The notes under the pieces were generated by a model that saw only the letters and a program-made list of their open reading frames with translations, searched no databases and was not told the DNA's origin. Position numbers and translations under genes: made by a program. From Macrolepiota albuminosa (lineage: Eukaryota; Basidiomycota; Agaricomycetes; Agaricales; Agaricaceae), in contig JAMWFC010000091.1 of assembly GCA_027475525.1 (NCBI GenBank), forward strand, positions 929,861 to 993,860: 64,000 nt of DNA, in the 5' to 3' direction. Positions within the stretch are counted from its first letter, which is position 1. Each line of letters begins with the position of its first letter. Below, in pieces: positions 54,108 through 64,000 of the stretch.

Positions 54108-57100
54108 AAGGAACCCATCAAGTTCCCCCCCAACGTCTCTCAAAATCGTTACAAGGGGCCCCACTACCCCGCCCGGAACCACCGACCTCCCAGGCCCAGC
54201 TCCGAACCTGACGACTCCCCTGACTCATCCAGAACCCCAGACATCAAGATCATCGGCTGTACCCCCTTCGCACAAATTCTCCAGGACGGCACCCCGGCCT
54301 ACCAGCTCCAGGTATTCCTGACGCTACCTGAGGAACACCTTCAGGCCGAAAGCACCAGCCCCAATGCTAAGACTGAAGACCAACTCCTCACCGAAGTTGT
54401 TCTCCCCGAGTATCATGAGTTTGCTGACATCTTCTCCAAAGATAACACCAAGGACCTCCCTCCGCATCGGCCGTATGACTACAAGATTGACCTTAAGGAC
54501 AGCGTGAATCCCCCACTCGGCAAAGTCTACAACATGTCCGAGGTCGAGCTCCGATTACCAAGAAGAACCAATACCCCCTCCCCCTCATCGAAGATCTGGT
54601 CGACTGCCTCTGCAAGGCCAAGGTCTATTCAAAGATCGACTTCTGCTCCGGCTATAACAACGTCCGAATAGCCCCGGAACATGAGTGGAAAACCACCTTC
54701 CACACCCGCTATGGCCTCTTCAAGTATCTGGTAATGCCCTTTGATATGACTAACTCCCCCGCCACTTTCCAGTACTTTATGAACGACATCTTCCATGATA
54801 TGAACGACGCCTTTGTCATTGTCTACCTGGACAACATCCTGATCTATTCGGACTCCCTCGATGAACACTGAATCCATGTCCGACAAGTTCTTGAACGACT
54901 CCGAAGTCACAACCTACATATGAAACCAGAAAAGTGCTCATTTCACACTACAGAAGTCGAATACCTCGGCATCATCGTCACTTCAGACAGAGTTTGCATG
55001 GACCCCACAAAGGTTGAAGCAATCCTCAATTGGCCGCCTCCAAAGAACGTCAAAGAAGTGCAATCCTTCCTTGGGTTCGCAAACTTCTACCGACGCTTCA
55101 TCAACAACTACTCCGGTATCACCAAGTCCCTCAACTGGCTAACCTGGAAGAACACCCCCTGGGGGTGGGACAGTAAGTGCCAAAGTGCATTCACCTTACT
55201 CAAGGAAGCTTTCACTTCAGCCCCGATCTTCTGGCACTACAACCCCGCCCTTCCAGTTGTCCTGGAGTGCGATGCCTCCAACTATGCCATTGCGGGTATC
55301 CTCTTGCAGATGGGACCGGACAACCTGGAACTCTGACCTGTGGCTTTTTATACCTGATCAATGATCCTGGCCAAGCTCAATTACGACATTTACAACAAGG
55401 AACTCCTCGCAATTGTCGAAGCCTTCAAGCAATGGCGAGCCTACCTCGAAGGGACCCCCCACCAGATCCAAGTGTACTCGGACCACAACAACCTTCAGTA
55501 CTTCACGACCATCAAACTTCTCAGCCGAAGACAGGCTCAGTAGTCTGAAGTTCTATCAGAGTACGACTTTACCATCCACTACCGCCCCGGACGACTCGGA
55601 GCCAAACTCGACACCCTAACTCGATGTTCGGACGTCTATCCCAAGAAGTCCTTTGAGACGGAGCAAAACACCTTCAACCATTGCGTGGTAATCCCCCCCG
55701 AACATTTGAATGCAGTACTAATCTTGAACGAGGAAGGAATCCTGAAGCAGATCTGAGAATCACCCCGAGATGACTATTTTACCCGGCACGAGCCCCGGAG
55801 CCCCTCCTCCGACAAACCCCCTCCTGACCCCTCCTTCACCCTTTCCCCCAACAGCAAGCTACTCCTCTGCGATGGCTGTATCTACGCTCCGGATCACAAG
55901 AACATTTGCCTCGACATCCTCCGACAGCACCACGACTATAAGCTCCAAGGACACTCGGGGATACGTAAGACCCTCCAGCTCATCTCACACACTTACTTTT
56001 GGCCAGGGATGAAGAAGGATGTCACCCGATACATCCAAGCCTGCGAACCGTGCCTCTGGGCCAAGGTTCCCCGCCACAAGCCCTATGGATTACTCAAGCC
56101 CCTGCCCATTGGGAGACACCCGTGGTCTTCCATCTCCATGGACCACATCGTTGAACTCTCTGAGTCAGAGGGCTTCGACGCCATCCTTGTCATCGTGTGC
56201 TGACTCACGAAGCAAGCCATCTTTATCCCCTGTCACACCACCAATGACGCCCCGAGTTTTGCCCGACTCTTTCTGGAACATGTGTTCTTGAAGCACGGAC
56301 TCCCCAATGACATCGTCTCCGATCGGGGCCCCCTCTTCATTTCCAAATTCTGGACGTCCCTGTGCAAGGCTCTCAGCGTCCGCATCAACTTCTCCACCGC
56401 ATACCACCTGGAAACCAACGGACAAACCAAGCAGGTCAATCAGACCCTGGAACAGTACCTCCGGATCTATGTGAACTACCTCCAAAATGACTGGCACGCC
56501 AAACTCCTCCTCGCCAAGTTCATCTACAACAACACTCCCCACTCCGCCACAGAGGTATCCCCCTTCTTTGCCAATAAGGGGTACCACCTCTGACTGACCC
56601 TGTCCCTCTGGGATATTCCCGCTCACGCCACCCACGAAGTCGCCCAGGACCTCCAGGCCCTCTACGAATTCCTCTGGAATAAAATCAACATCGCCAACCA
56701 ATCCTATTCCAAGCATGCCAACCTCCGACAAGAGACCACCCCTGACTGGAGCCTGGGTACCCTCGTTTGGCTCGACCGACACAACCTCCGGACAAGGCAA
56801 CCATCAGTGAAGCTCGATCATAAGCGTTTCGGCCCCTTCAAGATAACCTGGAAGATGTCTTCACATGCCTACCGCCTGGACCTCTCTCTGGGACTACGAG
56901 GACTCCACCCCGTGTTCCACATCCGACTCCTCAAAAAGCACGATCTGAAGCCCTTCTCTGGGCAACGCCCCAACCAACCCCCCCTCAAGGTGGACAACAA
57001 GTATCATTACGAAGTCGACCACATCCTCGACTCGCGAGTGATTCAAGGACAACTGAACTACCTCGTGCGGTGGGCCAGCTACGGACCAGAAGACGACACC

Positions 57101-57498
57101 TGGGAGCCCCGGGCAAATCTGAAGAACGCCCCCGGCAAGCCCCGACATTTTCACGAGGCCCACCTGGACATGCCTACCGCCTGAACCTCCCTCTGGGACT
57201 ACGAGGACTTCACCCCGTGTTCCACATCCGACTCCTCAAAAAGCACGACCTGAAGCCCTTCCCTGGGCAACGCCCCGATCAACCCCCCCTCGAGGTGGAC
57301 AACAAGTATCATTACAAAGTCGACCACATCCTCGACTCGCAAGTGATCCAAGGACGACTGAACTACCTCGTGCGGTGGGCCAGCTACGGACCAGAAGACG
57401 ACACCTGGGAGCTCCAGGCAAATCTGAAGAACGCCCCCGGCAAGCCCCAACATTTTCACGAGGCCCACCTGGACAAGCCCCGACCCCCCCGGAGCTGA
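54108..57498 (+). pseudogene. Element B pol: RT, RNase H, integrase, chromodomain
   Basis: RT: EVVLPEYHEFADIFSKDN, then about 130 bp missing after MSEVELR (covers the block up to the RGLNK motif in A), KIDFCSGYNNVRIAPE, and the catalytic box as YLDN (54821-54835) instead of YLDD. RNase [35 protein letters not shown] (55240-55510). Integrase: RQHHDYKLQGHSGIRKT, CEPCLWAK, SISMDHIVEL, IVSDRGPLF; third catalytic residue is Lys (NGQTKQVN, 56429-56431). C-terminus: GPFKITWKM and a chromodomain ([20 protein letters not shown]), present twice. Many stops. RT deletion and YLDN alone make it inactive. Confidence 0.92.
56865..57474 (+). repeat. 305-bp tandem duplication of the GPY/chromodomain end of pol
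   Basis: 56865-57169 and 57170-57474 are direct repeats (both start ATGCCTACCGCCTG). They differ at several positions (R/Q, K/E exchanges), so the event is not recent. 305 is not a multiple of three, so the second chromodomain is in another frame, preceded by a TGA at 57182. Confidence 0.9.
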
Positions 57499-57690
57499 GG
57501 ATCCCACAGATGGCTACAAGGGTGTAACCCCTGCCTCTGGAAATACCAGGGATTCAACTCCCACCAATAAATTCCTTGTTTCTCTCTCTCTTCTATCTCC
57601 CTGCATCCCCCGCTCAAGGTCACCAGTATATACAGGCTAAAAAATACAGTATACGACAAGCGAACAAGAAGAAAAATAACTCTGGGACCA
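57499..57690. other. Element B spacer between pol and antisense gene
   Basis: No gene. It contains GGGATTCAACTCCCA near 57550, shared with element A at about 28760, and is likely the overlapping 3' untranslated part of pol and the antisense gene. Confidence 0.5.
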
Positions 57691-59569
57691 AGAAAACCTA
57701 TAGATGTTCCTGACACCCCTGATGCCCCGTTGGAACTCTCCATGGTCAAAGTACCCGACTCCTCTGGGACTCCCAGAGCGCTCGCCCCCAGCCCCGCCGC
57801 CACTGCCGCCTCCATGGCCGCCATCACTGCCACCACCCTCTTGTCGTATGAAGGGAGGAGCTCTCCAGCATCCACTGCTACCTCCACCCAGGTCCCAGAG
57901 ATCACAAGATTCCGCCTCCAGTGGGCCATCAGCAGGCGCCCCAGGTGACTAACGCCCTGAGTCACCTCGCCTGGGGCCAGATCAGACGCCAAGGATAGCC
58001 CCTGGAAGATGGAGGCATGCGCTGAGGCACCGCCATCTAGCAGGAGCTAATGCTCCTGTGCCCAGCCTGGAGCAGTTAGTCGAGGGCCCGGAGGAAGAGA
58101 CTGCCCACTTATGCATCGCCTCACCCCAGGCGGCGGCCACACTTCCTACCAGCCAGCCTCTCCAACGAACCAAACTTGCCTGCGCCCTCTCTACCCTCCC
58201 CAACAACTTCCGTAGCTCCGCCGCCCTCATCTTCTGCGCCTCAGCCCTTGGCAATCAACCATTCCCTTGCTCCAGTTGAGCCTGCAAGGCCGTGACCTCC
58301 TCCTCCAATGCCACTCGAGCCCGAGTTGCCGACTCCCTCTCTACCTCCCGCTTGGCCTGCAGATCCTCCCGTAGCCTCCTCTCCCGCTAGACCTCCAAGT
58401 ATGTCTCCCAGAGCCTTGCCGTCAGACAATGCTCTCAGACTTCTGAATCCTCCAGCCGGTGGCGGTACGATGCCATGCTCCTGACATCAGGCTCGACCTT
58501 GGGCTCGGGAGCGGCATCAGGATTGGATCAGGCCACGTCAGGCAGGGGCACCTCCCTGCCGGACCTCAAGGGACCTGCAACCGGGGACCCAAAGGACTTT
58601 CTCTGACGATGAGTGGGGGGTTGCTCGTCCTCGTCCGAATGCTTGGGCGAGGCTCGTCACTTGCCTTTGTCCCAACGGGGCACCTCCGGCTCTTCGTCCG
58701 ACGAGCGCACCACAGCCGGATGCTTGGCGCGATGCCGATGCACTGGGGCCCCTGGATGGCATGGTACCCGTCAATGGACCCCTCGCCCTCGTTCTTGTAC
58801 AAGTCCCTTGGACCTCCCGCAGTCGCTCTATCACCCACTCTTCCCCCCAACTCTGCTCCTGCGCCATGTACCGTGCCCTCCAGGCCAGTTCCACCAAACA
58901 CTGCTCGTGACGCAAACGGCAAGCCACGCACATCAAGGTGTCTCGACGCACCCCTGCCATCAGCTTCTCGAACTCGCAGGTCACTCCCCTGCGTGCACAC
59001 ATCACACACTACAAGAAGTCAGGGGGACTCCGACCAATCCCGGACAACACTCACCAGGCCTGCAGCCTCGCACCATCTGCGCGCCAGGTGCCCATGGAAA
59101 CGCCCCTGCACAGCCGTGAATTGCTTCGGCATCACCTGATCTTGAGGGACGCGCTGCGCCTCCAAGACAGGCCACACCTCCCCTATCCTGAGGGATGGGC
59201 GATTAGACCGAGACGACGACCTAGAAGGATGGGAGGGAGATCTCTGCGGTGCCCCAGATGGTCCGGCCATAGGTGGCCCAGCCACCACAGGAGGGATCAA
59301 GAGACCGCCCAGAGATGAAGGCCTAGCTAAGGGAGGATGAAGAGCCAGACCTGGGAAACGAGAACTGGAACCCACAGAGCCTGCAACGATTAAACAATGA
59401 GGTCAGGTAATGACGTCAGACACTCACGGGCCAGTTCACTAATCTGCTGACGATCCCGCTGTCGATCATATTCCCCCCGGCGCCAATCGTACTCCTGCCA
59501 GGACGACAGGGTGTCATCCCCAGCAGGAGGGGGGGTAGGAGAGCGGAGGGGCGTAGAAGGGTGTGACAT
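57690..59569 (-). pseudogene. Antisense gene of element B: spliced, Zn2Cys6-like, coiled-coil C-terminus
   Basis: Minus strand, ATG at 59569. Exon 1 59569-59428 (MSHPSTPLRSPTPPPAGDDT); intron 59427-59381 (47 bp, GTGAGT, CTGAC, TTGCAG); exon 2 59380-59055, ending FHGHLARRWCEAAGL; intron 59054-59009 (46 bp, GTGAGT, CTGAC, TTGTAG); exon 3 59008-58801, with CVMCARRGVTC, 15 residues, CVACRLRHEQC (58898-59008); intron 58800-58752 (49 bp, GTACAA, TTGAC, ATCCAG); exon 4 from 58751: acidic/basic (RSSDEEPEVPRW), then a coiled coil (LREDLQAKREVERE, ALEEEVTALQAQLEQ). A further intron near 58108-58067 leads to the last exon (LLLDGGASAHASIF, LGRLLMAHWRRN). Phases agree at the first three introns. Exon 4 has TGA/TAG stops. 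The cysteine spacing resembles fungal Zn2Cys6 DNA-binding domains; function is inferred, and decay means this copy is not functional. Confidence 0.68.
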
Positions 59570-59714
59570 GATGAATAAGGAGTGGCAAAAATTTTTTTTT
59601 CTTTTTCTAGGCCTCAAACTGATGGCATTACACTTCACGCTTTGACTTTGGGTCCCACGCCGAAGCTGCACAGCCACCACTGCCTTAAGGGTCTTGGCGC
59701 TACAGGGGGGGTAA

Positions 59715-60503
59715 TGTCACGACCCATCACCCCGGCCCGTCATCCCGGCACACCACGCAAACTCCGACACACTCCGACTCCTCGTCTGCATCCCGATTCC
59801 CTGCCTTCACAGCTCACGCAGTTGCCCACCCAGTCAGGAGACCCACCCCGGCACCCGCACCCTGTACCCTGGGCTCTGTCAATCACCCAGCATTCCACCC
59901 TGCACCAGCCAACGGGGCCCGACCGATTCCCCAGCGCCACACCCGCACCCGGACAATACGCCGCACAGGACTCAACCGGGACAATACAGCGCACAGGACT
60001 GGACACGCGAAGCATAGCCCCAGAACTTACTCAGGCGCCCCGGACCTTAACCGCCGAAGGTATATAGCTGGTAGCCAGTAAACCGTTACAGGAGTCTTGA
60101 TATTGCCATAAACTCATTTTTATACTCTCTTGTCTACTTCATACTTATCTCAATCTATCTCTCTTATCCTCTCAAGTCTCTCGGCCCTCTAAAAGTCTCA
60201 CTTCAGTTCTAACTCAGTCTCCTGGTTTCAATTTCAGTCTCCCAGTCTTAGTCTCTTTCTCTGATTACTCCTCCTCTCCTCCACCCTAGCAAGGCTCTGC
60301 CTACTCCCACACCATATTCCGGACTTAGCCCGAGATCCTGCTCCACGTCTCCCTACGAACTCTGGCGCTCCATAGCCACACCGCGCCCCACCCAAAGCCC
60401 CGGAACTCATCCTCTGTTACTCGGAGACTCTCCGTAGACTTTGAGTTCGCTTAGTAAGGACCCGCTTGCCCCCGGAGGCCCCCGTCGTCAGCGGAACCTG
60501 ACA
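59715..60503 (+). repeat. Element B 3' LTR
   Basis: 789 bp, TGTCACGACC...GCGGAACCTGACA, followed by AATAA. It has a small tandem repeat near its start (CACCCCGGC / CATCCCGGC) not in the 5' LTR. Confidence 0.95.
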
Positions 60504-61139
60504 AATAAAAAGTGAGTTTTGTCAAATTAATAATTTCTTATTACTCATATTTGTTTTACTGCTCTAAGAATTTGACCATGCTTAGAAACTGTATAAAAAA
60601 TATATTCAAGTGTGCACCAGCCCTTCTTTTTGGTCCACTTGCTATACTAATCTAATTCACAGTTTGATGCTGCCAACTTACTTGCTTGGATCACATTTGC
60701 TAAACTTGAATCTCAGCTACAAGACTTTGAATGTATTAAGGAGGCAGAAGTATGGACTGCATCTGGTAATCCAGCTTGTGCAAGAGTGGTGTTTGAACAA
60801 GACTATAAGGATCTGAAGTCTTAAAGGCCTAAAGCAAATTGACTCTGAAATTATCTGTCGTAGCATGTTGCTCTGCTTAGTATATGAAAAAATTTCAAGC
60901 AAATGCATGATACAGAGGCAGAGATGGCTAAGGTGGATGGTATGATTCCCATCTACACTAGATACAACCATGTCAATACAGAGATGGAAGAGACTGTCAA
61001 AGGTTTGTTAAACCTCTCTTCTATACATAGTTTGGATTTTTACATTGTGCCTTTTTTTGTAAACTGGGATATTGTATTCATGGACAACAATAAGGTGAAC
61101 CCTACCTCATTTAAGTTTCTCAAGATGGCACATACATAG
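60504..61139 (+). pseudogene. clf1: Clf1/crooked-neck pseudogene, right part to the C-terminus
   Basis: After the TSD an intron (about 60511-60568, GTGAGT...CTAAG) leads to EFDHA, stop, KLYKKYIQ; a second intron (60610-60662) to FDAANLLAWITFAKLESQLQ, DFECIKEAEVW; later VVFEQDYKDLKS, AEMAKVDGMIPIYTRYNHV near 60920-60970, and finally NWDIVFMDNNKVNPTSFKFL, KMAHT, the C-terminal signature of Clf1. HAT repeats between QDFE and VVFEQDY are missing, the last acceptor AG appears mutated (GTAA), and stops occur. So it is a partly deleted gene copy rather than the working clf1. Confidence 0.83.
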
Positions 61140-63348
61140 ATATCGTAGCGGAGCACGTGTGCGCCAGTCCCCGACTCTTACATACATATTTCTTTTTCTT
61201 TTATTACTTTTTATTTTATTACTCGTATGTATGTACTCTTCTCTTCATTCATTTTTTATTTTCTTTATTTATTATTTCATTATTATTATACATAGTTATA
61301 CATTATTGTAAGCTAAGGCTACAGGCAATGCCGGGAGCCCAGCAAGAGATAAGGCAGGTGACTAGCACGCATTCTGTTCTTTCCTTTTATTTTATGGGTA
61401 GACTCCAATTTGATAGATAGTCAATATGAGACACAATAACTTCTTTACTTTCAGATTTCATTGCTCGCCTTCACATTCGAGCAATTCCGATATTCAGATA
61501 TAGATATGATAATGATAAATGATATGATATGAATACATACATTAAGTGGTACGATATATGTAATATATATTATATTATTATATAATAAAATAAGTAAATA
61601 AAATAAAATCTGTTTGAAAAAAACATATAGCGTATTGTAATCATGAAAATGAAAGTTAACTTACCTATGAAAAGAAAGTAATACTACCTATTGATGTGTC
61701 ATTATCGTTTTGTGTTGTAATATATGCAAACTTGTAATAAAATGAGTTCGAAGTAAACTTGAAGAGTAAATGAAGATTTACAATGATTTTCGAAGCTGTG
61801 TTGAAAATATGGTGTTGAGTTACATGGCTGGAAACGACGTGCTTGACAATGATATTTTCTGCCATCCAGCTGTATGAATTGTCCAAATATGCATAAGTGA
61901 ATGCTTCGTCAAGGTATTGATTGTCATCGCTATTTCTGCCATCCAGCTGTATGAATTGTCCAAATATGCATAAGTGAATGCTTCGTCAAGGTATTGATTG
62001 TCATCGCTACGATGTATGTGAAAGGCGGTGACTAATCATTGATTCATATTGAATCCTTTAGGGTGAGGTGTCATGTGCGCAGGTCATGATGGGTATAAGA
62101 GCTGACATTAGAAAGATACAATATGTAAAAAAAGCGTTAATATAAAGTAAAATAGAAAAGCTCACCAAAATACTAGATTTTTGATGTTATAACCACTTAA
62201 AACGTCGAGGTACCATCTAGTGACAATGGTGAACCCAACGTCTGCAATTTCTCTCATTCATCTTCCGTAGAAGGAGTAGGGAGACATATGCAGGCATCAA
62301 CACTGTATATCATCAACGTGTGGAAGTTCAGACATGAATGTTGTGTGAAGACATTGTTCAACGTTATACACCAAAAAAAAGTAAACGTATATGAAGTGAT
62401 GTTGAGAGGAAATATCAACCGCATATGGTTATTTTTGTATAAGTGAGTGAGTGTTCACTAAAGTCATACTTAATGTCACTGAACATCTTGGTTGTTTTAG
62501 CAGGTTGGTATATATAAGGCTTCATTGCATAGTTGTTCGAGTAATACAACGGTTTTTCCATGGTCGCATTTGCAGAAAAGATTTGTTTCAAGCCGCATAG
62601 ATCCATAGATTGAACAGGCTGAAGTCATACTTACATTGTACTAATTGCCAGAATTTTACCTATCGAAGCATTCTAGCTTGCAACAAGTAGTAATAAGTAC
62701 CAAGTTGAACCACAGTGATTGATAGTATTTGCTTCCAGTAGGTGTCCATTGAGTGAGTACACGACAACATAGACTGACGGTACCAGTTTGTTCTAGCAGA
62801 AGAAGCGATGAGCATATAGCATTCCCAGAGTTGTGCAGTAACATGACCTATGAGCAAGCTAGCGGTAAGATAGTTTGAAATCGAAAATTTTAAGAAAAGA
62901 CAGGGAGGAAAGAAAGAAACGTATGTATTACATATAATGATGATCATTCTATACAATACAATAACAATAATAATAATAAAATCATTATGTAATATATTAT
63001 GTATAATGATGATCATTATATACAATAATAATAATAAAATCATTATGTAATTGTTCGTGTGGATGAACACTTATGTAATGATTGGTCAAAAGACAACATC
63101 ACACGTTCAAACTTTATATGCGTGATCTATATTTCATATCATTCAATCACAGTCCCATGGTTATATTGTCTTTCATCATCATATATACTCGAGACTCCTG
63201 GACAACACTAAGGTCCTTGTTGACTTTATTCTCAGTAGCTACAATTGTACACATGTGAGCACGAGGCACGTATATCAGCTGTGCCGTTTTCATCAACGAC
63301 GAACATGATGACATCCTAGAGTTCAAGAGATATTGCCCGTTTCATCCT
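61140..63348. other. AT-rich right flank
   Basis: No gene is recognised. It includes a palindrome-rich segment at 62930-63055, where ATAATGATGATCATT and AAAATCATTATGTAAT occur twice 69 bp apart with differences, and a 77-bp duplication (61856-62009). Composition differs from the transposon block, so it may be ordinary intergenic DNA. Confidence 0.5.
61856..62009 (+). repeat. Exact 77-bp tandem duplication
   Basis: 61856-61932 and 61933-62009 are identical (TTTCTGCCAT...ATCGCTA). The identity ends after exactly 77 bases in both directions. Confidence 0.96.
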
Positions 63349-63714
63349 GTGAGCGTTCTAGCCATCCCCAGGTCAACGTTCAACATTCACCCCTCATCAA
63401 CCCCGCATTTAAGTACACAGTGGCTTGTGCTGCTGTCTGTGACCTCGCCGTTGGCTGATGCACTTGTGTGTGTGTTTCCCGGCATTTCTCCGGCTCCAGC
63501 TGTAGGTGCCTCTGTCTCTGTCTCTGTTTCTGGTACAACGAGCAGGATAGACGCTGAGAAGAAGACTCGAAAGAGGTGGAGAAAGGTGCTCGTGTCTGTG
63601 CCTGTTTTCTTGTTCCTGTCGTCAAAACTAAAGTCAAAGCAAAACTTGACGCATCTATCAAAGTCAAAGCCTCACTCTGATGCTCACACTCAGAGTCATG
63701 TTCACGTCACGTGA
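63349..63714 (+). CDS. Hypothetical open frame, low confidence
   Basis: A 121-codon frame (first in-frame start 63349, GTG) with a Ser/Val/Thr-rich middle (GASVSVSVSGTTSR), a basic cluster (EKKTRKRWRKVL) and a His/Ser-rich end. The opposite strand is open for 95 codons over the same stretch, so neither is proven. No family recognised. The end lies in the first copy of a 77-bp duplication. Confidence 0.2.
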   Translation: MSVLAIPRSTFNIHPSSTPHLSTQWLVLLSVTSPLADALVCVFPGISPAPAVGASVSVSVSGTTSRIDAEKKTRKRWRKVLVSVPVFLFLSSKLKSKQNLTHLSKSKPHSDAHTQSHVHVT

Positions 63715-63823
63715 AGATCGCGAATAAACAGATGGGCCATTATCATCCTCACTCTGATGCTCACACTCAGAGTCATGTTCACGTCACGTGAAGATCGCGA
63801 ATAAACAGATGGGCCATTATCAT
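63670..63823 (+). repeat. Exact 77-bp tandem duplication
   Basis: 63670-63746 and 63747-63823 are identical (CCTCACTCTG...TTATCAT), with identity ending after exactly 77 bases on both sides. The unit contains TCACGTGA, a palindrome. Confidence 0.96.
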
Positions 63824-64000
63824 TGACAATAGATCTAGTTCTTCATCACATGGATCAAAATACTTAATCATTTCTTGGTAAAGCATACACAGCGTGTTTT
63901 TATAAGCGACTGTAGATATTCTGTCATAAGGATAATTGTTGTTGTATTCCAGTCTGCTATGCTAATCCAGTCATTCGAGATGTACAATTCAATGCTATCA
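63824..64000. other. Right edge of the window
   Basis: No gene or repeat is seen in the last 177 bases. Confidence 0.5.

Larger units (their letters stand above)
50504..60503 (+). mobile_element. Element B: complete Ty3/gypsy chromovirus, degenerate
   Basis: Two LTRs (50504-51273, 59715-60503) with flanks AATAG (50499-50503) and AATAA (60504-60508), a 5-bp target duplication with one change. Interior: self-priming type PBS, gag, two protease domains, pol with chromodomain (partly duplicated), then about 2.2 kb carrying a spliced gene on the opposite strand, and a purine tract (ACAGGGGGGG) before the 3' LTR. The target gene is the Clf1 copy, which continues on both sides. LTRs differ mainly by C/T and G/A, many at CpG sites. 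Confidence 0.95.

Noticed and set aside
62930..63055. CRISPR-like or origin-like repeats in the AT-rich flank
   Set aside because: Only two imperfect copies of a palindromic AT-rich block; no regular spacers and no other origin signal.

Overview
This window looks like a transposon-saturated stretch of a filamentous fungal nuclear genome, most likely a basidiomycete. The evidence is: chromodomain-bearing Ty3/gypsy elements, Ty1/copia elements, a pogo/Fot1-type transposase relic, very short introns (40-73 bp, GTGAGT/GTAAGT donors, CTGAC/CTAAC branch sites), and a broken copy of the splicing factor Clf1 (HAT repeats). The species cannot be named from the sequence. I found no intact host gene, tRNA, rRNA or CRISPR array. 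Base composition switches between GC-rich young gypsy elements and AT-rich, heavily decayed older DNA.

Layout: 1-1387 is left flank. 1393-7765 is a complete but stop-riddled copia element (Copia-1; 5-bp target duplication ATAAG). 8133-9350 is a pogo/Fot1 transposase relic. 9400-17800 is a scrap yard of a second copia family (Copia-2; LTR begins TGTTGAA and ends TTCAACA), with gypsy solo LTRs inside it. 18345-21319 is the 3' end of a minus-strand gypsy (element E). 21320-29865 is chromovirus A (5' LTR, gag, two protease domains, RT/RNase H/integrase/chromodomain, antisense gene; no 3' LTR). 29866-31800 holds an inverted gypsy fragment and a Copia-2 gag relic. 33615-50150 is an older minus-strand gypsy (D). 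It is split by a complete 11.7-kb minus-strand gypsy of another lineage (C, 36710-48368, TSD GGCTG), which itself carries gypsy LTR insertions. 50156-61139 is a Clf1 pseudogene split by chromovirus B (50504-60503, two LTRs, near-perfect TSD). 61140-64000 is AT-rich flank without a recognised gene.

How the parts work together: each autonomous element encoded Gag (particle), retropepsin, reverse transcriptase/RNase H and integrase. Elements A and B carry a chromodomain and probably prime reverse transcription from the 5' end of their own transcript, because the PBS is the reverse complement of the predicted transcription start in the LTR. All copies are now inactivated by stops, frameshifts and active-site changes, mostly C-to-T/G-to-A.

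Most notable: (1) the A/B/E gypsy lineage carries a spliced gene on the strand opposite pol, between pol and the 3' LTR, with a Zn2Cys6-like cysteine cluster whose spacing is identical in two divergent copies; (2) the same lineage has two retropepsin-like domains in tandem; (3) seven tandem duplications of 77 bp in unrelated sequences point to assembly-graph joins rather than biology.
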